64,000 bases of DNA from Ianthella basta. Taxonomy: Eukaryota > Porifera > Demospongiae > Verongiida > Ianthellidae. A program made the translations under genes and the position numbers. The first letter of the stretch is position 1. Each line of letters begins with the position of its first letter. The stretch lies in assembly GCA_964019415.1 (NCBI GenBank), contig OZ025868.1, positions 12,376,623 to 12,440,622 on the forward strand, given 5' to 3'. The notes under the pieces were generated by a model that had not been told where the DNA came from, ran no database searches, and saw only the letters and a list, made by a program, of their open reading frames with translations. This document shows positions 25,014 through 37,993 of this stretch, piece after piece.

Positions 25014-26375
25014 TCAAATTCCCATAGCATCAATGGCTGTACCCAAGTTGTCAGGAGTGCTAATGACTGTTTCGGTACCATCATTCAAAGGAGAACCATC
25101 TGGTTGGAGTGGAGTGACCTTGGACTTGACCACATCCTGCAAACCATAATCAATGATGCCCGTTCCAAAAACATAAGGATCTAGCAAAATCTGATTCAGG
25201 TCTAGGAATCGAGTTATTTGGCCATTGAGTGTGACCTTAGCCCCACCGTACACAAAGAATTTTGCTGTCCACTGTGAGGTTACAGGTACAGATTCACTGA
25301 AAACTTCAACTTGAACCCTGTCCCCTGGTGCCACGCTAACAATTGTCATTACTTGGGAGCTGATAGCAGTCGAAGAGGTTTGGGTGACACCAGCAGTCAA
25401 TGAGAATGTTCCTGAAAATCCAAACGTTTGCTTCACCGAATCAAACAAGCCTGAAATTTCTGTTGAGGAGGATACAGTGAGGGATGTGCCAGATTCGATC
25501 TTCAGTGCTTCCTGGAAAGTTTCCGTTTTTGTCTGGGTAGCTCTGCAGTCTATGGACTGAGTGTAGGTATTGTAACACTGCTGCAAACCTAAGATCTCTT
25601 TCTTCATTGGATACGTCCGTTTGAGGTCTGTAACCTCTTCCATTTCGATTACTTCTAGCTCCACAGTGTAGTCGTCAACGTTTTCCCCAGAGCTGGGATT
25701 GCTAGTATCCAACTTGAATGTCTTTGCTCCAGTTATGTAGTTGTAAGTCATAACGTAAGTGTTTTGACTTGTTGTCTCATCTCCGCGTATTTTGACTTCA
25801 ATTGTCTCCAAAAGCTGGCTTGGCCGTCCCTGTTTAATCCCGTAATCTTTACCTGCTTGACCAAAATTACAAGTATACCATACAGTTTCATACATAGATG
25901 AACCAAAAAACTTTGGAACGAGGCCTTCATCTTCAGCGAATGCATCGCGAATCCTGGCAGCTGTCACTTGCAACACGTCCACTGTACCAATTGCAAACAC
26001 AGAGTACATCCCAGCACTGGAATCACCGCAGCAATCTGATACATGAGTACAGCTACTACCGGCTACTCCAGGGCACTTGGCATTGCACATGCCAATAGTA
26101 GTGCTTTTGTCCTCAGGTTGCTCCACAACAGGAAGAGGAAACTCATTCATACAGTAGCAATCAGTGCTTCTGGTAGCAATGATGGCGAAACCGAGGTCAT
26201 GGCAGTACTCCTCACACCTCTGGTTGGTGTTGCTGGCATCAGAGTTGTGCGCCACTCTGTCAGTCTGGAAGAGGGCATGAGAGTCTTGAAAGCAGCCCTT
26301 GAATATCTTCTGTGCTACGGCTATGTCTACATGAGAGAGAAGCAGACTGAGGAGCAACCAGACAGCCTTCATCAT
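25014..26375 (-). CDS. Secreted WSC-domain / aerolysin-like protein
   Basis: A single-exon ORF of about 453 residues from the Met pair at 26375. The first residues (MMKAVWLLLSLLLSHVDIAVAQ, cleavage after AVAQ) are a signal peptide. Residues ~24-115 form a WSC carbohydrate-binding domain with its cysteine pattern (GCFQDS, CEEYCHDLGFA, DCYCMNE, CNAKCPG). The rest resembles the aerolysin/ETX-MTX2 pore-forming fold: long Ser/Thr-rich alternating strands (SGTSLTVSSSTEISGLF, FSLTAGVTQTSSTAISS) and a VAPGDRVQVEVF segment. An in-frame upstream Met at 26435 is less likely, because a minus-strand TATA box lies only ~10 bp beyond it and the signal peptide begins at the inner Met. Lesion or defence role is inferred; endogenous aerolysin-like proteins may also act in digestion or vesicle traffic. 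Confidence 0.85.
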   Translation of the reverse strand: MMKAVWLLLSLLLSHVDIAVAQKIFKGCFQDSHALFQTDRVAHNSDASNTNQRCEEYCHDLGFAIIATRSTDCYCMNEFPLPVVEQPEDKSTTIGMCNAKCPGVAGSSCTHVSDCCGDSSAGMYSVFAIGTVDVLQVTAARIRDAFAEDEGLVPKFFGSSMYETVWYTCNFGQAGKDYGIKQGRPSQLLETIEVKIRGDETTSQNTYVMTYNYITGAKTFKLDTSNPSSGENVDDYTVELEVIEMEEVTDLKRTYPMKKEILGLQQCYNTYTQSIDCRATQTKTETFQEALKIESGTSLTVSSSTEISGLFDSVKQTFGFSGTFSLTAGVTQTSSTAISSQVMTIVSVAPGDRVQVEVFSESVPVTSQWTAKFFVYGGAKVTLNGQITRFLDLNQILLDPYVFGTGIIDYGLQDVVKSKVTPLQPDGSPLNDGTETVISTPDNLGTAIDAMGI

Positions 26376-26444
26376 CAATTGAAACTCTTCAGATGGCCCT
26401 TGGTAAGAATTCAAAGACTCTTGAGATTTGCTCATACCTTCTCA

Positions 26445-26452
26445 ATTATATA
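26445..26452 (-). promoter_or_regulatory. TATA box of the WSC-aerolysin gene
   Basis: The minus strand reads TATATAAT, about 70 bp upstream of the chosen ATG. This would place transcription start near 26420. Confidence 0.5.
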
Positions 26453-29400
26453 CAGTAAACTGGTCTGCTTCACATGTGCCAAACCATTGTGTCATCGGCA
26501 TGTGTCTGAGGTGAACAAAGGGATCTTATTGTAAACATGTGTCAATAGTAATAACAGATAGCACAAGACGGTGAACACAATAAATATAATATTAGTATGC
26601 CTACATTATACAGCATAGCATTGACTGACCACCGCCCACCCCCACCCCCAGTCTTGGAGTGCGTACAGGCCTGAATAATACATAAACATTATTACCATAG
26701 AGCCATGGATGACCCCAGAAATTAATCTAGCCACGAATATACCGAAGGTTAGAAACCCACATAATCACATCCCACAACAAGATCAGAACCAATTGCACAC
26801 CTCACAATGTAGGTGAGGATCAACCTACATATATTATGCAGCCGCCTGGGTAAACCTTTGTCACTTTAAGAAGCATAATGGCAGCAGAAGCAAGGACACC
26901 TTAGAGAATTGTTACTATTTGGTGGAATGATCATGCAGCATCAGTATAATTTTATATTCAGTCTTTTCCTGGGATTGATACACACTCATTAAAATTTCAT
27001 CAGCTGTTCGTTTACTCTGATGTGCCCATTTTGATACTGGTAATCACGTTCTTTCTAGTGGTCTGTGTGGCTGGCAATGAGCCATCAAACCACAACAGAA
27101 ATAGACCGGCCTCGACCATTCAGTTACTGAAGTACAATTTGTATAGTGTGCAAAAACATTCTGCCTATTGTTTACCTCCCCTATACAGTGACACACACGT
27201 CTCAATATCTCATACTGGCATAGCTGCGTTCATAATAAGCTATACATCATTGTAGACTTCACAGGTTGGATTGGCTATTCAATGTACAGTGTGTGAATAC
27301 AATTCAACACAACTGTCTTGCAATGGACATTCTCTAATACTTTCTGGCATCTTGACAAGATGTACCATACACACTGCCATAAATGTAGTGGATCTAATGG
27401 AAGTGTATAATTTCTGTCAATTATAGTAACCAATATTCACCAAGAAATTCTTTAATTTGCCACATTGTGTCAAATGAAGCAGGCATTCAAAAGCTCTGAT
27501 TTCTTATAATGAAGCTAAAACCTTATAAAACACAGTTTGAGAAGTAGTATATGTACTCATTCGAATACACACTTTCTAAAAGGCCCACATGCATACTGCT
27601 CCTCAGCTGTACTTCAAGACTCTTAGTTACCACTCACTAGTGAACCATAACAAGCTATTTTTAGTAGCCATTGTTGATACTACAATGAAACCCAGGGACC
27701 CATTGGCCATGAACCCACAACCACAATGTATGTACCCCCTCATGAGTAATCACTTACAGTCCTTGCTGACAGTCCCTCTCGTATGCATTAAAATTACATG
27801 ACATACCTGGACCATGCATACGTACTTAACCATAACAAGCTATTCTTAGTAGCTTTTGTAAAACTACAATGACACAGCCGGTGACCAGTTAGCCATGAAC
27901 CCACAACCACTTATTGCCTCATTAGGAAGCACCTATATATTCGGAAGCTTTGATCAGTCCCACTTCAAAGTCAAAATTTCAGCTTTAAATTGGAAAACAG
28001 GAAGGAAACGCAGACAACTAATACACATAACCACACATACCAAGACACACTCAACCAAATCACAGTATCGATACTAGTATCAATAGAATGGGTATTCAAT
28101 TGGGCTGTGGCTTCAGTGCACTCTGCGTACAGTATAGGCAGCTTCCATTGGTAGTCAGTTGACTTTATCATACTCATCTGTGCTCATATGCAATGAGTGA
28201 CCATCTATGTTAAATCTGAAAGGCCCTGATAATTTAAAACCTATTATGACTAGTTATAACAAAATTGTTCATAGTAAATTCCCTTGTTCATGAGTCACTG
28301 CCTGCATGCAATGGGTATTCAATTGGGCGTCAACCATTATTATATCTAGAAATGTTTGGTAGGCTATATATATATTATGCCACTTTCACACTTATTCTTG
28401 CATGCAAATTTATCAAATAGCTGATATGATAGTATTAATTGTTACTGTGTGGTGGAATGAATAGTATGAATATTCAGTCCTTTCCAGGCATTGATCCACC
28501 TGAACTCACAAAATTTCCTCAATGTCTGTATACACGTAAACCTTCCGTTACTTGAAATGGCTCTCTACTGGTCTGTGTGGCCGGCATTGAGACATCAAAC
28601 TGCTACAGAAATATACCTCACACATTCAGTTATTCAAGTGCAATTATACTATTGTGTGCAAAAACATTGAATAAATCATTTACCTCCCCTCTACAGTGAC
28701 GCACACGTCTCAATATCTCATACTGGCATAGCTGTGGTCATTATAAGCTATACATCATTGCAGACTTCACAGGTTGGATTGGATATTAATTCATTGTATG
28801 TACAGTGCGTGAAAATGCAGCATACAAACTGTCGTATTAGTTGTGGATATAATGGAAGTGTAAAATGTTTGTCAATTATAAAAATCAATATTCACCAAGT
28901 AATTATTGCCACATTGTGCCAAATCGAACAGGCATTCAAAAGCTCTGATTTCTTATAATGAAACTAAAATCTTGTAAATCACAGTTTGAGAGTTAGTATG
29001 GGCTCATTCGAATACACGCCTACTATAAGGCCCACATGCATACTGTACCTCAGCTGTACTTCAAGACTCTTAGTTACCACTCACTAGTGGACCATAACAA
29101 GCTATTTTTAGTAGCCTTTGTTGGTACTACAATGAAACCCAGTGACCCATTGGTCATGAACCCACAACCACAATGTGGGTACCACCTCATGAGTAATCAC
29201 TTATACTCTTTGCTGACAGACCCACTTGTATACAATGAAATTACATGACACATAGCTAGTGGGAAACTTGAAGGACCAGGCAAGCACTTGGACCATGCAT
29301 GCGCACTTATCCATAACAAGCTATTATCAGTAGCCTTTGTTGGTACTACAATGACAGCCAGGGATCCACTGACCATGAACCCACAACCACTTACCACCTC

Positions 29401-30293
29401 ATTCGAAAACACTTATATTCTTCGACCAGTCCCACTCCAACATCAAAATTACAGGTACACATTGGGAGACCAAAAGGACTAGCATACCATGCACACAGCC
29501 GCACATAGCAAGTCACAATCAACTTAATCGCAGTATCCATGGAATGGGTATTCAATTGGGCTGTGGCTTCAGTGCACACTGCTTACAGTATTCAGGGGCA
29601 GCTTTAACACAGACACAATTTAGAAATGAATTGATATCTTCACTGTGTCATTTGTGCAGTCAATTGACTTGATCGTGCAGTGTGCACATATGCATGGGCC
29701 GTTTAAGTTGACTCTAAATGGACCTGATAAACCTATAGTCACTGGTTATAACAAAAACTGCTCAGAATAAATTCATTCATTCATCAGTCACTGCTTGCTT
29801 GCATTTCAGCCATGTAGCTAGGACTGTTTAGTAGGCCAAGTAAATGCCACTATCACACTTACCCCGTGCATGCAAGAACATCAAAAAGCGATCCGACAAC
29901 ATTGTTACACTATGTGGTGAAATGATCAGCATATCCACTCATTTCTTGAGATTGATATACCTTCACTCATAAAACTTCATCAGGCGTTTGGATACTCCTA
30001 AATCTTCTGCTACTTAATATTACTTTTCTACTGGTCTGTGTGGGATACATTGAAACTTCAAACCACTACAGAAATATATCTTACCCAATTATTTACAGTA
30101 ATGTGCAGTCTCTATAGTGTGCCATAACAATAATTTCACTCTTATTGAAATCACAAGTGTTTCACTGGTGGTGGATATGAGAGTGACTAGTCATCCACCT
30201 TTCCATCACTACACCACACTCGTGAACCAAAATCAGGGTGAAACAGCTGTCTGTGGCTCTTCCATCTTTGTAGGATGACTATCAGTGGGGTAA

Positions 30294-30455
30294 GGCAATC
30301 ACTGGTTACCATCAATAGGGCGCTGGCCCCCTAGCCTCCTAAAACACTTTGGCATAGAATTCAGGCTGGTAAGTGTAATATCCAGTGATTAGCCCTTGTT
30401 CCACCTAACCCGGCCTGGCTGTTGCAGTGGCTTACTGCAATGAACCGACCTCTCA
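30294..30455. mobile_element. Foldback element, right half (copy 2)
   Basis: It matches the loop and right arm of the element at 5735-5981 (AATCACTGGTTACCATCAAT ... GTGGCTTACTGCAATGAACC). The left arm is missing. It is inserted in the third unit of the tandem array. Confidence 0.85.
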
Positions 30456-31958
30456 ACATTGTACCCATTATATATCATTTGCCTCCCCTCTATGGTAACA
30501 TGCACGTCTCAATCTCTCATACTGGCATGGCTGCATGTGTTCATAATAACATTTTTACTATACATTGGAAATTCACTGTACACCATGACTACAAATCAAC
30601 AACACTAGTACTGTTTTGAAATGAGTTTACTGTAGTTATTATGTTTCTGCAAATTTAGCCATCTCTTGACAAGATGCAGTATGCACACTGCCATCGGGAA
30701 ACTTGAAGGATCGGGCTAGCAGACCATGCATACGTACTTTATCATATAATTCAATATTCACCAAGTAATTCTCGCCACATTGTGTCAAATGGGACAGCAT
30801 TCAAAAGCTCTGTTTTCTTATATGAAGCTAAAGTCTTGTAAATCACAGTTTGAGAGATAGCATATTATACTAATTCGAATACACACCTACTATAAGGCCC
30901 ACATGCATACTGCTCCTCAGCTGTACTTCAAGACTCTTAGTTACCACTCACTAGTGGACCATAGCAAGCTATTTTTAGTAGCCTTTGTTGGTACTGCAAT
31001 AAAACCCAGTGACCCATTGGTCATGAACCCACAACCACAATGTGTGTACCACCTCATGAGTAATCACTTATACTCTTTGCTGTCAGTCACACTTCTATAC
31101 AATCAAATCACATGACACATAGCTAGTGGGAAACTTGAAGGACCAGGCAAGCACGTGGACCATGCATATGTACTTATATCCATGGCAAGCTATTATTTGT
31201 AGCTTTTGTTGGTACTACAATGACAGCCAGGGATCTACTGGCTATGAACCCACAATCGCTTACCACCTCATCAGAAACACTTATATTCTTTGACCAGTCC
31301 CACTCCAACATTAAAATTACAGGTACACATTGGGAAACCAGAAGGACAAGCATATCAGCACACAGACACACATATCAAGTCACAATCAACTTAATCACAG
31401 TGTCCATGGAATGGGTATTCAATTGGGCTGTGGCTTCAGTGCACACTGCTTACAGTATTCATGGCGTTTCAACTCAGACACAACTTAGAAATGAATTACT
31501 AGCCTCACTGCAACATTTGTGCAGTCAATTGACTTGATCATGCAGACTGTGCATGTATGCATAAAGTGACCATTTATATTGACTCTAAATGGACCTGATA
31601 AGCCTATATTTTTACTAGTTATAACAAAAACTGCTCACTGTATATTATACACATTGGAAATGTAGGAGTACCCCCCAGCAGTGATGACTGCAGGAGAGAG
31701 GGAAGACAATGAGTGGTGAGTAGCAGCTAGTGTACATGTACAGACAGCAGTGAACCTGAGGCAACGTACTAACACACCGTGGGCACCTAAGGGGTTGTGA
31801 CTGATGCATGCACAACTGGCCTAGGAACAAATACAGCACCAAATGGCACTCTATTTGCTTATTGACCAGTTTACTTGTTGCCGCTCTCACTACGTCCCTC
31901 GGTTGTCCACCTCACCTCACAGAGGTCCTGCTTTTGAGCTACTAATCTCCTGCTGTCA

Positions 31959-32825
31959 ATGGTCTTATTTGCCACCGCCTGGTGCGACAATGCTAAGTAT
32001 ACTCTTCTTAGAAATGTATGGTGTATGGTAATGGTACTCCTCTTTGCAGACGATATGGTGGTAATGTCGGAATTGTTGGAGGGACTTCAGCATAATATGC
32101 AGGTAATGAGTGATGTGTTGAGCAAATGGGAGTTGAAGGCAAATTGGAGGAAGACTAAGGTGATGAGTGTGGCTTGGAAGAGTGAGGATTGTGAAGTTGA
32201 AACTGGTGAGGAGGTAATAGATCAGGTAGATGAAATGAAGTACTTGGGTGTGATAATTAGTAGTGATGGGAGGATGGAGAAAGATGTGGAGGCAAGGTTT
32301 GGGAGTGCAACACGAGCGATTGGGGGCATGAATGAAACAGTATTGAAGAGGAAGGAACTGAGCAGGAGCACAAAATTGAAAGTGACAATGATCCCCACAA
32401 TATTGTATGGTTATGAGATGTGGCGACTGTCAAAGCATCTACAAAGTCAATCTAGGGCACAAGCCACTTAGATGAATGTCTTGAGGCAGATCGAAGGAGT
32501 AAGTAGACTGGATAGGGTAAGGAATGTGGGCATCAGGGAGAAGCTATGTCAAGTGAGTGCTTTAGGTATGGTAAAGACCAGGCAGGAGAAGTGGAAGGCT
32601 AGAATGGAAGAGATGAGTAGGGAAAAAATAACCAGGAAGATTTTTGAAGGCGAGATGGAGGGGAAAAGGCCTAGAGGAAGACCCAGAATGAGATGGACTG
32701 ACAATTTCAAATAACCATGAAGTAACTTAGTATCTATGGTTATAATATTATTATCCCCTAACTGTCATTTAGCTTGTATAAGATATGCAAGGGTGACCTC
32801 CGGTATTGGAAAAACATCTGTACTA

Positions 32826-32860
<35 letters not shown>

Positions 32861-32862
32861 TC
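31959..32862 (+). mobile_element. LINE reverse-transcriptase fragment with (TTGA)n tail
   Basis: One open frame with a single TAG (32469-32471). It carries the RT catalytic box FADDMV near 32045, the thumb motif MKYLGVIISSDG, the ILYGYEMW motif and a terminal RPRGRPRMRWTD, then stop at 32714. The 3' end is a pure TTGA repeat (about 32831-32862), as in RTE-type LINEs. Fingers and endonuclease are absent. It interrupts the tandem array between the third and fourth units. Confidence 0.88.
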
Positions 32863-35081
32863 TTGCCACATTGTGTCAAATAGAACAGGCATTCAAAAGC
32901 TCTGATTTCTTATAATGATACTAAAACCTTATAAATCACAGTTTGAGAATTTGTATATGCTCATTCAAATACACACTTACTATAAGGCCCACATGCATAC
33001 AGCTCCTCAACTGTCCTTCAAGATTCTCAGTTACCACTCACTAGTGGACCATAACAAGCTATTTTTAGTAGCTTTTGTTGGTACTACAATGAAACCCAGT
33101 GACCCATTAGCCATGAACCCACAACCACAATGTATGAGTAATCACTTATAGTCTTTGACAGTCCCACTTGTATTATATACAATGAAAATACATGACACAT
33201 AGCTAGTGGGAAACTTGAAGGACCAGGCAAGCACGTGGACCATGCATATCTACTTATATCCATAACAAGCTATTACCAGTAGCTTTTGTTGGTACTACAA
33301 TGACAGCCAGGGATCCACTGACCATGAACCCACAACCACTTATCACCTCATTCGTAAACACTTATATATATTCTTTGACCAGTCCCACTCCAACATCAAA
33401 ATTACAGGTACACATTGGGAAAGCGGAAGGACCAGCAGACCATGCACACAGCCACACATATCAAGTCACAATCAAATTAATCGCAGTATCCATGGAATGG
33501 GTATTCAATTGGACTGTGGCTTCAGTGCACTCTGCTTACAGTATTGCTCTAAAAGGATCGATGATAAACCCATACTTGCTAATTAATCATAACACAATCT
33601 GCTGAATGAAATTTTCATTCACCATGAGTCACTGCCTGCATGCTAGTCAGCCATGTAGCTAGGACCGTTTAGTAGGCGATATATATATGCCACTTTCACT
33701 CTTACCCGTTCATGCAAACGTATCTATTACTCAATTGAATACACACTTACCAAAAGACCCATATGCTTACTGCTCCTCAGCTGTACTTCAAGACTCTTAG
33801 TTACCACTCACTAGTGGACCATAACAAGCTATTTTTAGTAGCCTTTGTTGGTACTACAATGAAACCCAGTGACCCATTGGTCATGAACCCACAACCACAA
33901 TGTGTGTACCACCTCATGAGAAATCACTTATACTCTTTGCTGACATTCCTACTTGTATACAATGAAATTACACTATATACCTGGACCATGCATATGTACT
34001 TAACCATAACAAGCTAGTTTAGTAGCTGCCTTTGTTGGTACTACAATGACAGCCAGTGATCCATGAGCCATGAACCCACAACCACTTACCACCTCATTCC
34101 TAAACCCTTATAATATATATAAATTCTGTGATCAGTCCCACTCCAACATTATAATTGCAGGTATACATTGGGAAACTAGAAAGACCAGCAGACAATGCAC
34201 ATAACATCATGTATCAAGTCACACTCAATCTAGCTAATCGCAGTAATCCATAGAATGGGTATTGCAATTGGGCTAGCTGTGGCCTCAGTGCACTCTGCAT
34301 ACAGTATGCATGGGCAGCTTCAACACAGACACAATTTAGAAATCATGAATCGCTTCACTGCAACATTTGTACAGTCAATTTACTTGATCATGCATGCAGC
34401 ATGTGCATAAATAAGTGACCAGTTAAATTGACTCTAAAAAGATCTGACAAACTTATGTTCACTAGTCATAACAGAAACTGCTCATTATAAATTCAATTCT
34501 TTCTTCATGAGTCACTGCCTGCATACAAGTCAGCCATTTAGCTAGGACTGTTTAGAAGGCCAAGTATATATATTATTCCACTTTATATAACATTTGCCCA
34601 TGCAAATTCACCTATCAAATTATATATACGATAGCATTGTTACAGTGTGGTGCAATAATTAGTTTGAGTATTCAGTCATTTCCTGGGATTGATACTCCTC
34701 GGCTGTACTTCAAGACTTTAGTTACCACTCACTAGTGGACCATAGCAAGCCCTGATGGTGCATTTGATGCTGTATAGGGCAGGTAGTTTATGTATAATGA
34801 ACGATACTATCCAATTCATGATCAACTATTCGTATCTTTAAAAAAACATTAACCTATTAGCCACCTAGGTACACATATTCCAGACATCACAATTACATCA
34901 GATGCACTGCATGGATTCTACATAGCTATAATCGTATGCAACACATAATTTAGAGTATACGTACAATAAACAGATATCCTATACAGGGCTTGTCTGATGC
35001 AACACTGACAATAACAATGACAATGACAATGACAAGCACCGCTCATCCTTGACCATGGCCTCTTACTATGCCAGCTGCATG

Positions 35082-35090
35082 TATAAAAAG
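35082..35090 (+). promoter_or_regulatory. TATA box of the dermatopontin-like gene
   Basis: TATAAAAAG lies 101 bp upstream of the ATG at 35191, placing transcription start near 35112. Confidence 0.7.
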
Positions 35091-35190
35091 GAAGTATACA
35101 CCTTGATCATGCAGTCTCCAGCTAGACACTTCAGACCTATCCTAGTGCCTATAACTATACAAAGGAGGGAACCAAGCTGCTATTGCCAGA

Positions 35191-35974
35191 ATGCTCGTAG
35201 CTGCGTGTGTGCTTCTGGTGTGCATCTCATTTGGGAAAGCTAATGATGTTTGGCTCTCTCATTGGCAGAATACTTTTGATGACCCACTTTGCGTGTCATG
35301 CTGGCCATCTGAAACTGGAGTGAAGACCATACTTTCTGCCATAACTGGAGTGGAATCTCGATTTCATACTTGGTACGTGGATCGTCAGTATAGGATTAAC
35401 TGTTCCAATTTTGTCGACACACCAACTGAATTGGATGACTGTTTCGAAACTACCCAAGTCTACTATGAGAAAGACTTCAAGGTACATTGCGGCTATGATT
35501 ACATGATGACAGGATTTATAGGCTACCACAACGATTGGTATGAAGACAGGAAATGGACTTTTCAGTGCTGCAGAGCGAAAGGCTACTGTTTACGTGCTTG
35601 TGAGTGGAGCACCAAAAGTTCATTCAGAGGAAAATTTGACATTAACGCTCCTGCAGGCAAATTCTTGAATGGCGTAAAAGGCGATTGGCATGGGGGTGAA
35701 AAGTAAGTACTGTGTAGCCCTGAAATTGGATGTTTGACATTCGTACAGTAATAAATATTGCTAGTTCTATAAGTGATTTTATAAGACACAGACTCCTGGC
35801 CAAGCATAATATTATATCTAAGTTTTGACATTTTCTATTATCCCTTTTTAGTTTAATTTAAATGTGTGAGTTCTCATGAATGTACCAATCTCCCAAACTG
35901 AATTTCACAGAGATACAGCTTGGCAGTTCTACTGGTGTGAATATCAGAATGAAGATCTTCACTACTGCACCTGA
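35191..35974 (+). CDS. Dermatopontin-like secreted protein
   Basis: Two exons, 35191-35702 and 35911-35974, joined in phase 2; 191 residues. Residues 1-18 (MLVAACVLLVCISFGKA) are a signal peptide. The body follows the dermatopontin family: repeated D-R-x-W/Y-x-x-x-C motifs (DRQYRINCSN, DRKWTFQCCRAKGYC, DTAWQFYWCEY) with about a dozen cysteines for the five-disulfide core, and GFIGYHNDWYEDR matching the family's GF-x-S-x-x-x-x-x-x-x-DR element. Length is close to vertebrate dermatopontin (201). The family acts in extracellular matrix assembly and, in invertebrates, in agglutination or biomineral matrix. It has its own TATA box. The copy may be lineage-specific, so I give no symbol. Confidence 0.9.
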
Positions 35975-36814
35975 AGCAAGATGGGGGCAGAGTGAGAGTG
36001 GCCCTCTGATAGCATTAAGTTTTGGATAAGAAACAGCTCATTGATTATTAATTATAACTTTTTCTTAGGCCTTATTGCAAACACCCCAAAGATGTTTTGC
36101 TGTAATAATTTACTTTTAAAGCTAATGATTGCGAATTCAGGGGCAGATCCAGGATTTTGTAAAGGGGGGAGGGGGTCACAAAGTAATTTTCATCTGCTCA
36201 TTTGCTATTACCATGCACCTAACTAACCAGTAAGCTTGCAGTTAACTGCACTATTTGGCATTTTTGCATCAGCATACATTATCAATACTGTATATTAAAC
36301 AAACAAGTGAACACAATACCGATAAAATGCTTTGGGTCTGATGTAGTTAGATGTCTCTGTAGCTTCTAGTGGCACCAGCTGCAGAAGTTCCAATGTACAC
36401 TGTAGAAATTAGCATAGCTAGAACTCACAAGGAGATAGTAAGAGACTTCTCTACCAAAGATGAATGCACAAGGCCATTTAGCTAGCTATAGCTAGCTACC
36501 TGCCTGTTAGAGCTTCCAGAAAGAACTGTAGCAAGTCCATACTGAAAGGTGCTTGTTTGGTAGCTAGAAGGCCCTTTTTGCTTCCCACTCAAGCCAAACA
36601 TTGCCTGTACAGATATGACTAAATCTTGTACAGACAACTGCGAACATGGGCCATAGGAATTAGCTTTGATTAGCAAGCTAGCTAATATAGAGGGTGAGTG
36701 TTATCTTTGCACAGTGTTTGCACAGTTATCTGCATGGGAGCTTGTTCCAAACAAGATCTATAGAAATGCATATACACGTACTATAGCAACTGTGACGTAT
36801 ACGTGCCTTGCCAC

Positions 36815-37330
36815 TCCTCCAGATGGCATTCTCCTTGCCCACTTATCCACTCTCTCTAAAATTCATATTGTGCTAGCTGTTGTGTGCGGTGTGCCATGCA
36901 TGCATTCAGTTGAAAGAGCTCTGGTCTGATCCTTCCTCAACTCCCACTGGACCAACTGCTGTTAGTTCCAAAAGATCCCTCAGGGTGTTATCTGAAATAG
37001 AGATTGTAGCATCTCTCACACAGTGACTTTGAGATTGTGGACTCACAAGTGGAGGCTGACATTCTCTGGATGAATAGTCATGTGAAGGACTTTGAGTGAG
37101 CTTTGCTGTAAACATGTATGTATGTTTATCGCAGAGAGTGAAGCTTCGGAGCAAGGGGAGCACAGGGCATAGCAGATAATAGAACAGAAACAAGTCATTT
37201 TGCTACAAAGCCTATGTCAGCCACTACGTCTCCCTCTGTTTACCCTAATCTCATTGCTGACCCTCCATTTTATTCACCCTACATAGCAGTGAGCCTGACA
37301 TGTACAGCAGTATGTATGTATGTGCACATG
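36815..37330 (+). pseudogene. TTLL12 fragment (intron 1 and exon 7 region)
   Basis: 36815-36920 matches TTLL12 intron 1 (about 16110-16210). 36920-37150 matches exon 7 and its donor (18500-18720: GTGGACTCACAAGTGGAGGC; ATGTGAAGGACTTTGAGTGA), and pieces of intron 7 follow. Internal deletions break the frame. It lies directly left of the 7TM duplication copy 1. Confidence 0.85.
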
Positions 37331-37993
37331 TGGGTATCATTTACATAATTATATGTGCACTTGTTTACATGCACTCATGTTATCTTCTTTGGTGAATGTG
37401 TCACTGCACACACAAGATGGATCGAGCTATTGGCTGTGGCCATTGGCATCACTGCACATGCACCAACTGCCTTAGATACCTGAGTTGGAAAAGATCTTGT
37501 TAGTTATAACTCAGCTTACTTAACTGGTTAAATAGTGTTGTAAGTTAACAGATTTGCTCAACACTGTTAACCCAAATAATGAATGTATATGATCATATTC
37601 ATTTTCAATATTCATATTCATGGTGCCATATACAAACTGTACAAATGTACTGTACTGTAGGTTTCCAGCTAGGAACACGATGTTTTGGTAATCATTTCAC
37701 CGTGGAGAAAGACGATGAACTGCCCATTGCTCGTATCTTGCAATTGGCTTCCATGCTGTAAGATGAATAAACACTTCTCTTTGCACAGCATACTTGGAAA
37801 CTCCTGTTTCTGGCAAGGCCTTAGCACATGTGCTGCAGCCGTTCTCGCTTCCACGGCCTCGAATCCACGCACGTTCACTATACAGGCCCACGAATGAGAC
37901 AACACTGACTTCCCAGGCTCCATAGCATTGTCGACATTTCTGAGAAGGATATATAAAATGTGCACTTTCCACTCATAATGTTGCATATAATTA

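Larger units (their letters stand above)
26960..34760. repeat. Degenerate tandem array of ~1.4 kb units
   Basis: Units begin near 26960, 28470 and 29930; a 5'-truncated unit runs from about 32850, another from about 33725, and a stub lies at 34690-34760. Markers recurring in order are GGTCTGTGTGGC, TCTCATACTGGCATAGCTG, AAAAGCTCTGATTTCTTATA, CACTCACTAGTGGACCATA and GAGTCACTGCCTGCATGC. Each unit contains two related ~110 bp modules about 200 bp apart, ten in all (near 27640, 27830, 29085, 29310, 30950, 31180, 33040, 33260, 33815, 34005). No splice-consistent gene could be built. The origin is unknown; it may be a repeated exon array or a satellite-like repeat. Confidence 0.8.

Noticed and set aside
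32472..32714. Separate 80-codon gene after the TAG in the LINE
   Set aside because: Same frame as the upstream RT segment and ends with the usual LINE C-terminal motif; it is the continuation of one broken ORF.
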